A stretch of DNA of 64,000 bases, from NCBI GenBank assembly GCA_963277665.1, contig OY728136.1:808071123-808135122 (forward strand). The letters are read 5' to 3'. The position numbers were made by a program, and so were the translations under genes. The notes below the pieces were generated by a model. That model saw nothing but the letters and a program-made list of their open reading frames with translations, was not told where the DNA came from and ran no database searches. This DNA is from Viscum album. Lineage: Eukaryota > Streptophyta > Magnoliopsida > Santalales > Viscaceae. Shown here one piece after another: positions 31,601 to 42,148 of this stretch (positions are counted from its first letter, which is position 1; the number at the start of each line of letters is the position of its first letter).

Positions 31601-33249
31601 TTTTGTATCCACTTAATATCCATGATGATATATTTGTTAACTAGGTTGTTTCCCTTTCAAACCCAAATATTTTGACTTGTTCATTCATGTGGCACATTAA
31701 AGGGTTGTATCCACCATTATCCTGAAAATTATTATATTAGTGGAAAATATTTACAACACCCACCACCGTGTTGTGTTCGTATCCCTAAAAATAATCTAAA
31801 TAAAAAACTAGATGTCCCTATTCATAGTAGATTACCAATGTTTAATTTTTATTCAACACAAAGCAGATATGTAAAAAATCCAATGCAAATTGATGTACAT
31901 AATCATATACATTAACTCAAATTCAATGAAAATTCCCGAATAGAGTAGGTTTGATGGTTTCCTCATTTGATACATTAATGGATTATTGAACCAATATGTT
32001 ATGAAATATAATGTATCATAAAAGTACACCACATATCTAATAGAAACCATGATATACCATAAAATCTATAGTACATGGAATATTTAGCACAAAATAGTGA
32101 GAGATTGTGTGTATTTTTCAAATAAATATTTTTCTAAAAATTATAAAATAACTACATCCATATAGAATTATATTTCAATCAATATACATTTAAATCATGT
32201 AAATTTTCCTTATATTAATGTATATCATTGGTCTATTACCACCCATGATAGCTAGTTATCCATGTTCACCATATATGACACTAAGTCCTTCTATAAATGG
32301 GATGAAATAGTTCCTTTAAAATATGTTCTGAATAAATCAACTATAAAACTCATAAACTCTAAAAAATTTCGATATTTGGAATCTGTAATACTACCAACAT
32401 AGAAAATGGAATGATTTTTATTATGAGCTAAGAATATTTTATTCAAATTATATGATATGATATAACCACTCTTAATTTTATCTTGTGATATTATATTTTT
32501 AGATAAGGATATTTAAAAAGATATTATCATAAATCTTACAGAATATGGGGTATATATATTAAAATACATGGCCTAAAAACCTATCATTGTTTTTTGTTCT
32601 TATCAGATCATTACTCAAATCCCAATGCATGAAACATGATACATCATGTTGTATAGAATATTTTGGTATTTTATAATGAAGACATGATTAATAAAATCAA
32701 TGAATATATATTCATAGTTTAACAATAAATATTATCATATGTATAATAATAAAAAATATTAAATCATGATGAAACATTGTTTAATTTTTTACATAAACTA
32801 GAATCCCACTAGAATCAGGTGTCTTTAGATTTATTAAATATGGTTTTCCATTATTCATTTATTATGGGAGTTTGGAAAAATTAAAAAATGAAAAAAATTA
32901 TTCCTGTGTGTATGATAGAAATATTAGACCCCATGTGGGAAGGGAAGTACATTAGAAAATAGTATACTAAAATAGATTATATTATAAGATCACATTAGAT
33001 TTATGGTTTGTCATAGCAACCACTATTGTATCTTTTCAAAAAATATTATTCTCACAGTAAATGATCGGTCATTATCATATGACCATAAATATGAATACTA
33101 TGGTTTGAACCACATCACCCTTTGATGTATATTTTTCTACATTCTCTATATAATGATAATGTACATAGTGTCAACCACATTATAATACAATAAATAAATT
33201 TATACATTATCCCACAAACAAAATTGTAATGAACCAACATGAATGTATA

Positions 33250-33270
33250 TGATCATGATGATCATGATCA
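33250..33270. repeat. GATCAT palindrome
   Basis: The 10-base arms TGATCATGAT and ATCATGATCA flank a single central G, giving a near-perfect 21-bp palindrome made of overlapping GATC/CATGATC words. It may be chance low complexity. Confidence 0.5.
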
Positions 33271-35497
33271 ATATATATTCCTTTACCAGTTCTAATCATT
33301 TGTATAATTCAAATAAATTCATAACCAATTCAGATGTTCTTTAATTCATTACCTTAAATAAGATGTAATTAGGTCTTAATAACATACCCATAAAATGAAA
33401 AATTTTATATATTCTAATTATAATTTGAATCATCTCATAGATATAATTATCTGATTACTATAACATTAATAATGAATTTCAGTCTCACATTAACATATAA
33501 TTGATGGTGTTGGGACCATATTTTATTACTCTAAGCTGAACAATTCATGGTTCGAACCGCGTGGACTTATTTTCAACCTCATATTCTTGTATGAGAATTA
33601 TAAATATAAGAGACTCATCTAAATGGATGGAAGATAACATAAGTAATATTTTTTCCTTAAACATTAAGTGGTTAAACTATTATATGATAGAATTTAACTC
33701 TCTTTATATAATTAATAATGAATTACTTCATTTTGAATCTATATATAGTGTTATTTTGGATTTATCTATCTCAAACCAAAACTATTGATTCTATCATATC
33801 TCAGTATTCCTATTCAATGCCACCTTAGTGTTGATCAAAAAATTAGACTATGCAATTTCCCACCAACTCTAACTTGTATGTGGACCTCAAAAGAGTTATG
33901 TTTATATTGATTAACTTATTAATAAGATATAAAGTCATAATCAAATGAAACATCAAGAGTATCATTTAAAATATAAAATTCCATATGTACTGTTTGTGTT
34001 CCACACTGTACCACAACAAAAAATTCCTTCTTCCTCATGTGAGGGTACCCTTTCATCTTATATATCTTCCACACCTTATTATTTATATTTTCTTCATAAA
34101 TAAATTCATATTAGGTTTGATTCACATACCCCAAACAATGGACTAGTATATACCCAAATTCTACATATATTTTTATTGATGTTATCAAATGATATGTAGC
34201 GATTCTTAGATATCATATCCTAGTCTCATATATAATTCTCATTTTCCACTATACCGCTCCATAAATCTATATTTTCTTTTCATACACAATTTTCCATTCA
34301 CCTAAAATTCCTTACACTCTAGAGGACTCATGTAGTACTGAACATTTGATGAATACAAAGTACCTAAAAATAGTTTATCCTCTTTGAACATAATATATGA
34401 TTCAAAAATTGTATAATATGTCTACATTTAAACATTAAATATCGAATATTGTCTGAATAGTATAACATGAAAATTTATTAATTCTTTACTCCCATGTAGT
34501 TCCTTATATTTATACATGGCATATAGGTCACATTAGGCTTTTTTCTTCCATTCAGTTGAATAATATACCTCACAATGTAATAATTTTTATATAATCACAC
34601 AATGGAAATTTATTTATAATCCATAATTTAAAAACATAAACATTATAATTCAGGATAAATATTATTTAAAAAATGGATATATATGAAAAATATAATAAAT
34701 GTATCACTATGTTCAATTTTTAATGGTTAATTGGTAAATATTACATTATATAATAATGAGAAACAATACACATTAGATAAAAATATAACCCTTATAAAAT
34801 CAATTCCATAAAATCTATTACAATGGTTCTAGTAAGGGATTATCTCATATTATAATTATATGTTTATACTCATATTAATGATTTAAGAAGGTATAATGAC
34901 ACTATCCCATTATTCTTGATACCCATTTTAAAAATAATTTCCTTTAATGAAAACCATGATATTTTTTAAACTATATTGAGGGTATGATCCCATTAATCTC
35001 TAAAGACAAAATCATGGATCATGTTGATAACACAGTCAAACCACATATAAGGTCCATATATACTCATCTATGTCCCCATTTACTATATGTATCTTCAACT
35101 ATTCATATTCATGTAGATCAGCATGATGATAGAGTGATGGCATACATACACCACAAACTATCTCCATATAACTTATTATGTCAATTCATGTAAAAAAATT
35201 GTGTTTTCAAGTTTTTGATAGAAAAAAATCTCATCTTTTGCAATTGAAATATATTATATTTGTAAAACATAAATATACATGCCTATGTTAATGAATTTAT
35301 AGATAATAAAACTTCCAAAACTATAATACTCAATCAAATTTAATGAATCATAATTCAAAAAACCTTCATTTCCTCTAATTTGGTTAGGATTGTCACGAAC
35401 AAACCTGGTTCGACCTGGATCTGGTCACCCGAGCCAATCTGCTGTAAGGCCTGAGAGGCATTCCCAAATCCGCCCAGGTTGGAGACAAGGGTGAGGA

Positions 35498-35506
35498 TAT
35501 AAATAG
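35498..35506 (+). promoter_or_regulatory. TATA box candidate
   Basis: TATAAATAG sits in a locally GC-normal stretch right after the AT desert ends. The CA/AAC-rich stretch that follows looks like a plant 5' leader, and the first good ATG is about 130 bp downstream at 35633. The match to the plant TATA consensus is good. Whether it belongs to a host gene or to a decayed LTR cannot be told from the sequence. Confidence 0.35.
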
Positions 35507-35632
35507 AGGATAAAAGAGGATGATTTTCCCTCAAGAAATTAAATGAAGCAGCAGAAAGAAAATCTAAAAACACAAAACAAATAAATGACACTATAAAATA
35601 AGGACAACGAACAACAACAAACGAAGCTGACC

Positions 35633-35812
35633 ATGATAGAAAATCCTTACGAACCTGAGAGTATCTCACGAATCCACAACCAACTCTCAACCATGGTGAG
35701 AATGCCCAAGTTGAACTCGCAACATCAACTAAAAATAGGAAAACACTATTGGTGTGACTCTTATAACTCAGTAGGCGTGCTCCTTAAACTATCCCCAAAA
35801 CACTACCATTAA
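35633..35812 (+). CDS. candidate small protein or first exon, unknown
   Basis: The first ATG downstream of the TATA box at 35498 has a good context (GCTGACCATGA) and opens a 59-codon frame ending in TAA 35810-35812. The peptide begins MIENPYEPES, is basic in its second half (KLNSQHQLKIGKHYW), and shows no signal peptide, membrane segment or known motif. A second ATG at codon 21 has an even stronger context (CTCAACCATGG). The sequence ATG/GTGAGA at that codon could also act as a 5' splice site, so this may be a first exon. No homologue is known to me. A minus-strand frame overlaps this area but lacks an ATG. Confidence 0.3.
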   Translation: MIENPYEPESISRIHNQLSTMVRMPKLNSQHQLKIGKHYWCDSYNSVGVLLKLSPKHYH

Positions 35813-36036
35813 ATAAAGAATTTAATAATTCTAGGATTGAACTAAATAATATAAAATATGGGTTAACACACAAACTTTAATTTATAAAATAAATAATAAT
35901 TCATTTCACTTTTTAATTTAAAAATAAGTTTAATGATTGAAGGAAAGGGGGTGTATGAAATTTAAAAAAAAGCACGAACAATTTAAAATATAAATGATTA
36001 TTTGTTAGTCGAGAGAAAAACCAAAAACCACAAAAA

Positions 36037-36252
36037 TCACGAAAAAAGGAAATGGGATGGTAAAAAAATTATACAAGTAACAAAACTAGGCCCCTCATTT
36101 ATCTTCCACATACAATGAAACACTAATGAAACATGGGTAGAATCTAAGAGCTCATGAAAAATCCTAAACGTACTATACATGTGACTAATCCTGAAGGCAT
36201 GCCTACTCTCAATGATGTCATAATGCCCTAACTCATGATCATCTCCTGACAT
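36037..36252 (-). CDS. hypothetical 71-residue frame, unknown
   Basis: An ATG-initiated frame of 71 codons on the minus strand ends just upstream of the TATA-associated region. The N-terminal half is polar and charged (MSGDDHELGHYD, then IIESRHAFRI); the C-terminal part becomes hydrophobic and low in complexity. No domain is recognised. It lies 85 bp left of the copia insertion, so any longer gene would have been cut there. It may be an exon fragment, an old transposon piece, or chance. Confidence 0.2.
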   Translation of the reverse strand: MSGDDHELGHYDIIESRHAFRISHMYSTFRIFHELLDSTHVSLVFHCMWKINEGPSFVTCIIFLPSHFLFS

Positions 36253-36331
36253 ATCCTATTCTAGGGGCCCAATACCATACCAATAATAACAAAACACTTC
36301 TATGTTATGAGCCATGAGATTGTGTGTAATC

Positions 36332-36336
36332 TAATC
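36332..36336. repeat. target site duplication TAATC (left)
   Basis: TAATC directly precedes the TG of the left copia LTR. The same five bases follow the CA of the right LTR at 49411-49415. A 5-bp duplication is typical of retroelement integration and fixes the element borders. Confidence 0.92.
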
Positions 36337-37106
36337 TGTAGGATCGAAATAGTGATTTAGACGATCAATATACAAGAGGGGGGTGAATTGTATACTTTAA
36401 AAATTCCTTTGGAACCTTTAAAGACAGTTACGATTAACTATGTTTTCCTTAAGCAATGGAAAAGGCTAAGTTTATCAAAGTTAAACCTAAGAAAATTTAC
36501 AACACCTCTAACACCAAATGAAAACTTAGAATGAGATTCCGAAAGTAGGTTCCAGAAAATGAAACATAACAAAAGATTACAATATGAGATTCTACCTTAA
36601 AGTGTATATAATATAAATGAAACAGAGTAAAAGAAAGGAAGTAAAAGAAAGTTATACATTCCTTATAATACAAAATTCAGCAGAAATAATCAAGTAGTAA
36701 AACTAAAAGTAACAAGATATAAATCTTTTATCCCAAAGAGAAGGGAATCTAACAACCTTGGATAAAGGTCCCTTGATTTATACTTTCTAGAAAGTCTTTC
36801 TTACCCACACCAGGGTAAGACCTTGATACGAAGATCGGAGTCTCTGTCTTGCTATCCCCGCAAGCCCTCAACTTCAAGGTAGTTGGTCACCACTGTCTTC
36901 CTCAGTAAGGAAGCCCTCAACTTCAAGGTGTTGGAAACTTTTGTCTTCCTATCCCCAGAAGTCCTCTAATGTAATAACCAACATTCGGAGTCGCACAAAG
37001 CTTTGAGAGTTAATAAGAGACTCTCTCTCTAGAAATCACTTCAACAGCATGTATGCACAATGTTGAAGAAGTTATCCATTAGCAATGAGCTATTTCAAAT
37101 GAGCTC

Positions 37107-37115
37107 CTATTTATA
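37107..37115 (-). promoter_or_regulatory. TATA box in copia 3' LTR
   Basis: On the minus strand the sequence is TATAAATAG in GCCTATAAATAGGAG context. It divides the LTR into an upstream U3 of about 0.8 kb and a transcribed R/U5 of about 0.75 kb. The same box is kept in the other LTR. Confidence 0.6.
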
Positions 37116-37269
37116 GGCAAGGTCAGCCTCATTTCCAATGGTCATATTTTCCTTAAAAATCGGAGGGACCTATACACGTGTAACTTAACCAACGGTTAGT
37201 TTAAGGCAGAATAGATGACATCATTTTATAACAAAACAAGTGTAACAGAATGTACGACATCGTTTTAAG

Positions 37270-37690
37270 TCTAAACTAAAATGTTCGGAGTAAAGATTCG
37301 GAGTAAATGTTCCGAGTGTAAAAATATATTAAATAGTAGACAAATTACAAAAGCATAAGCAAAATGAAAGTTTGGAGTCTGACCAAAAATAATTTTCGGA
37401 GACTAAATAAATTCGGAGTGAATAAAACCAAGATAGTCAGATTCTGTTTCATAGGTGAATTCAGAATGAGAAACCGTCATCAGAATTTGTAATGAGATTT
37501 CATCATCAGAATTCGTAATGAGAATTTGATGTCGAACTTCATAAGGATTCGTATCCAGAATTCGGATTAGAACTTAATCAGAGTTTGTATCCAGAATTCG
37601 GAATGAAACTTTATTACAGTTCTCATCTGGAATTCAGAATAAAACTTCCTTACAGTTCTTATCCAGAATTCGGAGCCTAAAACCGAATGC
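37270..37690 (-). repeat. U3 array of TTCGGAGT / TTCGGAATGAG words
   Basis: In plus-strand reading this part of the LTR contains many degenerate copies of TTCGGAGT, ATTCGTAATGAG and CCAGAATTCGG, irregularly spaced by 12-50 bp. The block recurs in the 5' LTR at about 48780-49200. Its place upstream of the TATA box suggests repeated enhancer or silencing elements. That role is inference. Confidence 0.5.
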
Positions 37691-37917
37691 TTCATATCAA
37701 AGTTTCAACGATTCTGAGAATATTGAAATGAATCCGAATCTTATACTTAAGAAAAATATTGATGAAAATATGATAAGGATAATTTTTCTTACAAAAGATA
37801 TTTTCCTTATAAAAGCAGTTTTCCTTATAAAAGCAATTTTCTTAAAGATAAGGTGTTTGTGATTTTTTAAACAAGAAGGAATGGAAAAGTCATAAGGAAA
37901 ACCTTATTGACTCAACA

Positions 37918-37931
37918 ATCTCCCCCTTTTT
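37918..37931 (-). other. polypurine tract of copia element
   Basis: On the minus strand AAAAAGGGGGAGAT abuts the TG of the 3' LTR. This is the normal position and composition of the plus-strand primer for reverse transcription. Confidence 0.85.
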
Positions 37932-38319
37932 GGAAAGAACAAACATCCTTACAAAAAAGAAATTCTATGAAGAATGAAAATTTTAAGGCTTATCTCTCTT
38001 TTCTTATGGATGTAGATAAATACGACTAACTCCCCCTTAGGCTATGAAACTCTAAGGATCATATTCTATATTTCCATAATGACATTTCATTATGAATAAG
38101 AAAGTCTTCTTTAATGAAAAACTACCCTTTAGTGAAAATATTATTAGAGTTTGATTTCTTTATCACCCTTTGTTATGATTCTTTTTCCCTTTTCTTATTA
38201 GGGGATTTTCCTTCTCCCCCATTGTGATTTTCAAAAAGAATTCGAGGGAATGGATAATATAACAAGGTACCTGAAAAATTAGTAGCAACAACAAAAGAAA
38301 CGAGTATCACAAATTTTCA
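37932..38319 (-). other. copia 3' untranslated spacer
   Basis: AT-rich sequence between the third open region and the polypurine tract. A few short CCCCCTTA/CTCCCCCA patches resemble extra polypurine-like tracts on the minus strand. No coding signal was seen. Confidence 0.5.
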
Positions 38320-40793
38320 TTAAGTTTGAAGAGATCAACAACAAAGAAATTTAGATACAACAAAAGATCGGATTTGAATATTTTGGATCTTCTTCCTTTC
38401 GCCATGAGACCCTTAAGAATAGTCTTTATGTATTTCAAGTCTTTATGGTCTTCCTCTGCTTGCTTCTCTAACACAAAAATTCTTGCACTTTGGGCTTCAA
38501 TCTTTTATTCCTGGGCTTGAAGCTTTTCTTCTTGAGCATTAATCTTTTCTTCCTGAGCCTTCATCTTTTCTTCAAACTCAATCCGATGATCCCTTTCATA
38601 TTTCCAATTTTGAGAGACAGAATTTAGCTTCCCATTCAGATCCCTGACTTCTTGAATCCGGAAATTCTTTTCATTTGTCAATTTCTATTCAAAAGAAGAA
38701 GTTAGCTCATTTATCTTCCGGTCCTTAGTCTCAAAAGCATCCTTCACATTATCTTGAAATTCATCAAAGATCCTCATTTCTTCTACAGTCTTCCCCGACC
38801 AACTGGTAATCCTCTTGCAAGATCTTTTGTGGGCTTCATAGCCGACAAAGAGAGATTTGAATTGAGATTATATATCAACACACATATCCATGACCATGGA
38901 TACAGAGTCTGATTTCTGATTCAAAGCATGTTGGAGCATCTAACATCTTGAATCAATGCTTGAGAAGGTCGGAATAGAACCTACCAACATATTTAAAGAC
39001 TGAACAACAAAGTCATGCCCCAACGAATATGACTCTGAATCTGAGACTCTTCTTGGAGAATTTTCTTCTTCAACTTGGTCAAGCTTTCTCATTGAAGAAC
39101 TACCAACTTCCTTTCTCTTCACCATTATTGAGCTCAGTGTATCAGCAAGAATTTTCTTTCCCTTGCCTCTTTTCGGAATAGAATCTTGTTCCAAAGTTCT
39201 TTTTTCACTATCAGTTACTTGAATAATATTTTCTTCATCATCATAATCTTTTTGAGCTACATCCTCTATGTTCTCCATTTGAGCAACATCATGTAGAAGT
39301 TGTTCTTCTTCTGCATTATAAGCTACTTCTTCTTCTCCTTGCTGCTCATCATTTCCAAGAGTGACAAATTTTGAAGATTCGGCTTCTGAAGTTCGGAGTG
39401 ATAGATGATCCGAAGGTGTCCCCTTATAACCAATTACTTGTTTCAAAACATCTCTAGTTTCACCACTGACTTCAGCTACAGCTTCTTCTTCTTCCACTCA
39501 CTCAATTTTCTCTACTTCCTCAGTATTCTTAGCAAAAGCTTCATCCGGAGTGACGAAAATTATTCCTGGATTCTCAGGAAGAGAGTCCAAGGAAAAGGAT
39601 CTCAGAACGAGAATGTTTCCGGAGGCCATCTCAATAAAATTTAACAAAGTCTGAACCACCTCAGCTTCAGACATCTTCTTCTTAAACTTATTTTATTTCA
39701 CTTGTTTTTCTATCTCATCCGCAGTTCTTTCATTCAAGGCCTTAGCCTCTGCAGGATCCAAGCCAAACTGAGGCTCCCCTTGCACTCTTTTTTATTTGAT
39801 CTCCCTCCATTTAGAAACTACCTCATCTGGGTAAGATTTCTTCTTCTTTGGTTTTGGAGGTGCGGAATGAACTTCCTTAGACTTGGGATTCCTTGCTTTA
39901 ACTTCATCTTCTTTCAACTTTCTCTTCCTTACTGGCTTAGAGGATTCCGAATCAGCAACTTTCGGAACTGCTTCTTCTTGAGCAGGTAAATCAATAAACC
40001 GACCAGTCTTCTTGTCGAACGCTACATCCATCCATTTGAGAGTGCCATCACTTACCATCATAATCTTGCAAACTCATGCCTTAGACTTTCAAGACTCCTT
40101 GAAAGACTAAAGTCACCGAACTATCATCTTTGAGAGGATTGATGGATACATTATGATCTGAGCTCTCAGATTCCTTTTCTTAACATTCTCAAGAGTAATG
40201 AGAATGTGCTTCATCAGGTTAAACTTCCTCAAGTTTATCAAAAAATCTAGGATGTAGATCTCACTCTTCTTCAGACTATCTTTGTCACCCTTTCTCGGTA
40301 CGATAAGGCCTTGTACCCATAGTTCTAGGATCCTGAAATTTGTAGATAAACTAGCAATCTTCGGAGCCTTATCATCTGTCAGTCTGAGAGTTTCAAATGA
40401 TTTTTTCTTGTCGAAGCTACCCTTTGAATCCGGCAAAACATGAGATATGAATTCAGCTTCTTCTTCATTATTCAGCCCTACCAAGCTAGCTGCCTTGGCA
40501 TATGAAAGCTTAGAAGTCTTACCATAAGACTTAAAAGAAAAATTTTCTCTTCCATCTTCCTTAAGAAAGGAGAGTGTCTAATAAAACTCTATAATAAAAT
40601 TTGAATAGACTTCATCTTGATTCCCAAGTTTTGACACAACAACATCTTCCCATACATTAAGCTTAATATTTTTGGATATAAGAGAGTCATACATGTTGAA
40701 GAAATCAAGATGAACCAGCCTCTCTCTATATACTAACCACTTCGAAATCGGCTTAGAGGAAGACATGTCTTGAGAAGCTACTTCCACAGACAT
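38320..40793 (-). pseudogene. third (env-position) open region, putative plant transposon protein type, broken
   Basis: After RNase H the element carries a further 2.5-kb coding region on the minus strand. A start ATG at 40791-40793 opens a frame beginning MSVEVASQDMSSSKP. Within it, VYSNFIIEFY resembles the core of the plant retroelement family often annotated as 'putative plant transposon protein domain'. A stop TAG at 40578-40580, further stops near 40110 and 38890 and a frame change break it. The middle is a basic, proline- and lysine-rich stretch (KPKKKKSYP) that looks like a nuclear localisation signal, followed by an acidic part (38940-39497). The C-terminal part (about 38330-38700) has repeated QEEK-type heptads and predicts a coiled coil. 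No signal peptide or transmembrane segment was seen, so a true envelope function is unlikely. The family call is inference; the position after pol is directly seen. Confidence 0.55.
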
Positions 40794-41638
40794 TCGGATC
40801 TGAAGACCTCTGAGAAGTTTGGAACGTATAAATATGAAGTTCGGAACAGATTTAAAATAGAGAGGCAGAGCTTCGGGACACTGGAGCTTGAAAACCGATG
40901 TGGGACAACCATATGGGGTCCCCATTATATAGGCAACGAGAAAACGGTTCAAATTCCACGGTTGATCGAACGGTTGTGACAGGCTGAGATTATATCTAAC
41001 AGTCAAAAACCAATTCTCATGAAAACTAGAATTCGATCTTTTGTGGTTTTATTCAAAACAATGATTTAAGAAAATTATAATCCGAAACCAAAATATAAGA
41101 AAATTCCAGCAAGTAAAGTATGACTACGAAAACTTGAGTAAGGAAATTATACCTTTTGGATTGGCTTAGGAGGATTATTCGTAATGGGTAATGTAAAAAA
41201 GGCTACGAAAAAATCTTTATTAAGAAAAGAAATTGTTCTCTAAACTCACTACGAAAAACAAACTCAGTATGGAAAACTCAGTATGAAAAACATTATAAGA
41301 ATTCAGTACAAAAAAATATTTTTAAAAAAATTGAATATGAAAAACTAGTTATGAAAGACTCGGTACGAAAATATCGTTATGGAAATACCAGTACGAAATA
41401 TCCCATTCCAGAAGTGTTCAATACGAAGTTTTTGATTCCAGAAGTATTCTATATGAACATATCCATTCTGAAAATTTTAGTTCCGAAAATTTCCATTCCG
41501 GAAATTTAGTTCTGAAAATTTTGAAAACAAACTTTGGGAAAAAAAATTGGCTACATTAACAATCAAATGTACTCCTCCTATAAAAAGGAGTTTATTACTG
41601 TAAGGAAACATTTTCAACAAAAAGTTAATTAAGAAGTA
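40794..41638 (-). other. spacer between pol and third open region
   Basis: This stretch has no gene. It contains many short repeats of GTACGAAAA, AGTATGAAAAAC and TTCCGAAAATT type, and a palindrome-like TTTCCATTCCGGAAA near 41493. It may act as the leader of the third open region. Confidence 0.4.
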
Positions 41639-42148
41639 TTACCTTATGTTTATCATTCCTAACTTCTTCTTAATGTATTCAAATCTATCAGAAGGAAAAG
41701 ATTTTGTGAAAATATCAGCAAGTTGATCTTGTGTTCCGATAAACTGAAGAATAATATCTCTTTTTTGTGTGTGATCCCTAAGAAAGTGATGTCTAATATC
41801 TATGTGTTTTGCACGAGAGTGATGTGCAGGGTTCTTACTTAATGAAATGGCACTTTTCTTATCACACAATAATTGAGTTTTAGTAAAACTCAAGCCATAG
41901 TCTGTGAGTGTGTGTTGCATCCACAATACTTGAGCACAACAACTTTCAGCTACTACATATTCAGCTTCAGCAGTGGAGAGTGCTACAGAATGTTGCTTCT
42001 TGCAGGAGAAAGAAACTAATGAATCTCCTAAGAAATGACAAGTTCCATATGTACTCTTTCTATCCATTCTACATCCACCATTGTCAGCATCAGAAAATAT
42101 TTTTAGAACAAAATCATTTCCAGAAGTATAAAAAAATCCTAGATCCAC
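41639..42148 (-). pseudogene. copia RNase H domain
   Basis: This 169-codon frame carries the canonical copia RNase H signatures in order: SDAD (residues 19-22, the tryptophan that usually follows lost), DRKSTYG, LSTAEAEY (58-64), LLCDKKSAI (with catalytic D96), HSRAKHIDIRHHFLRD and QLADIFTKS. It degrades the RNA strand of the RNA/DNA hybrid during reverse transcription. It is the C-terminal part of the pol polyprotein. A frameshift of overlapping frames near 42139-42160 separates it from the reverse transcriptase. The catalytic acidic residues look intact, but it could not be produced as part of pol. Confidence 0.9.

Larger units (their letters stand above)
1..35350. other. AT-rich gene desert with GpC shortage
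   Basis: No open frame in this stretch exceeds about 80 codons, and none shows a recognisable domain. No RNA gene, complete transposon or LTR pair was found by eye. The sequence is rich in A/T runs and in words such as CCAT/ATGG, while the dinucleotide GpC is scarce. The box clusters, AT microsatellites and exon-like remnant listed separately are the only structures I can support; the rest (1-560, 1061-4114, 4371-8460, 8961-19474, 19624-33249 and 33271-35350) shows nothing assignable. It is probably old, decayed intergenic or heterochromatic DNA. That is an inference from composition and lack of coding signal. Confidence 0.7.
36337..37917 (-). repeat. copia 3' LTR
   Basis: This 1,581-bp LTR starts TGTAGGATCG and ends ACTCAACA in plus-strand reading, and matches 47837-49410 throughout. 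In element orientation it begins TGTTGAGTCA right after the polypurine tract. Upstream of its TATA box the U3 part is filled with copies of ACTCCGAA/ATTCCGAA-type words. It differs from the 5' LTR and from the internal partial LTR at many of the same sites. Confidence 0.93.

Noticed and set aside
33541..33570. GGTTCGAACC resembling a tRNA T-loop
   Set aside because: The flanking bases do not form a T-stem, and no anticodon arm or acceptor stem lies upstream.
1..35350. Fungal RIP-like or simple cytosine-methylation decay as the cause of the GpC shortage
   Set aside because: Both act by the base following C (CpA, CG, CHG), whereas here the missing pair is defined by the base preceding C; CAG and CTG are still present.
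35355..35690. 111-codon minus-strand open frame
   Set aside because: It has no ATG at its start (TTG), its middle is a hydrophobic low-complexity stretch, and it runs antisense through the TATA box and CA-rich leader that fit the plus strand better.
38320..40793. True retroviral-type envelope gene
   Set aside because: No signal peptide, transmembrane segment or cleavage site is visible; the protein is charged, with nuclear-signal-like and coiled-coil parts.
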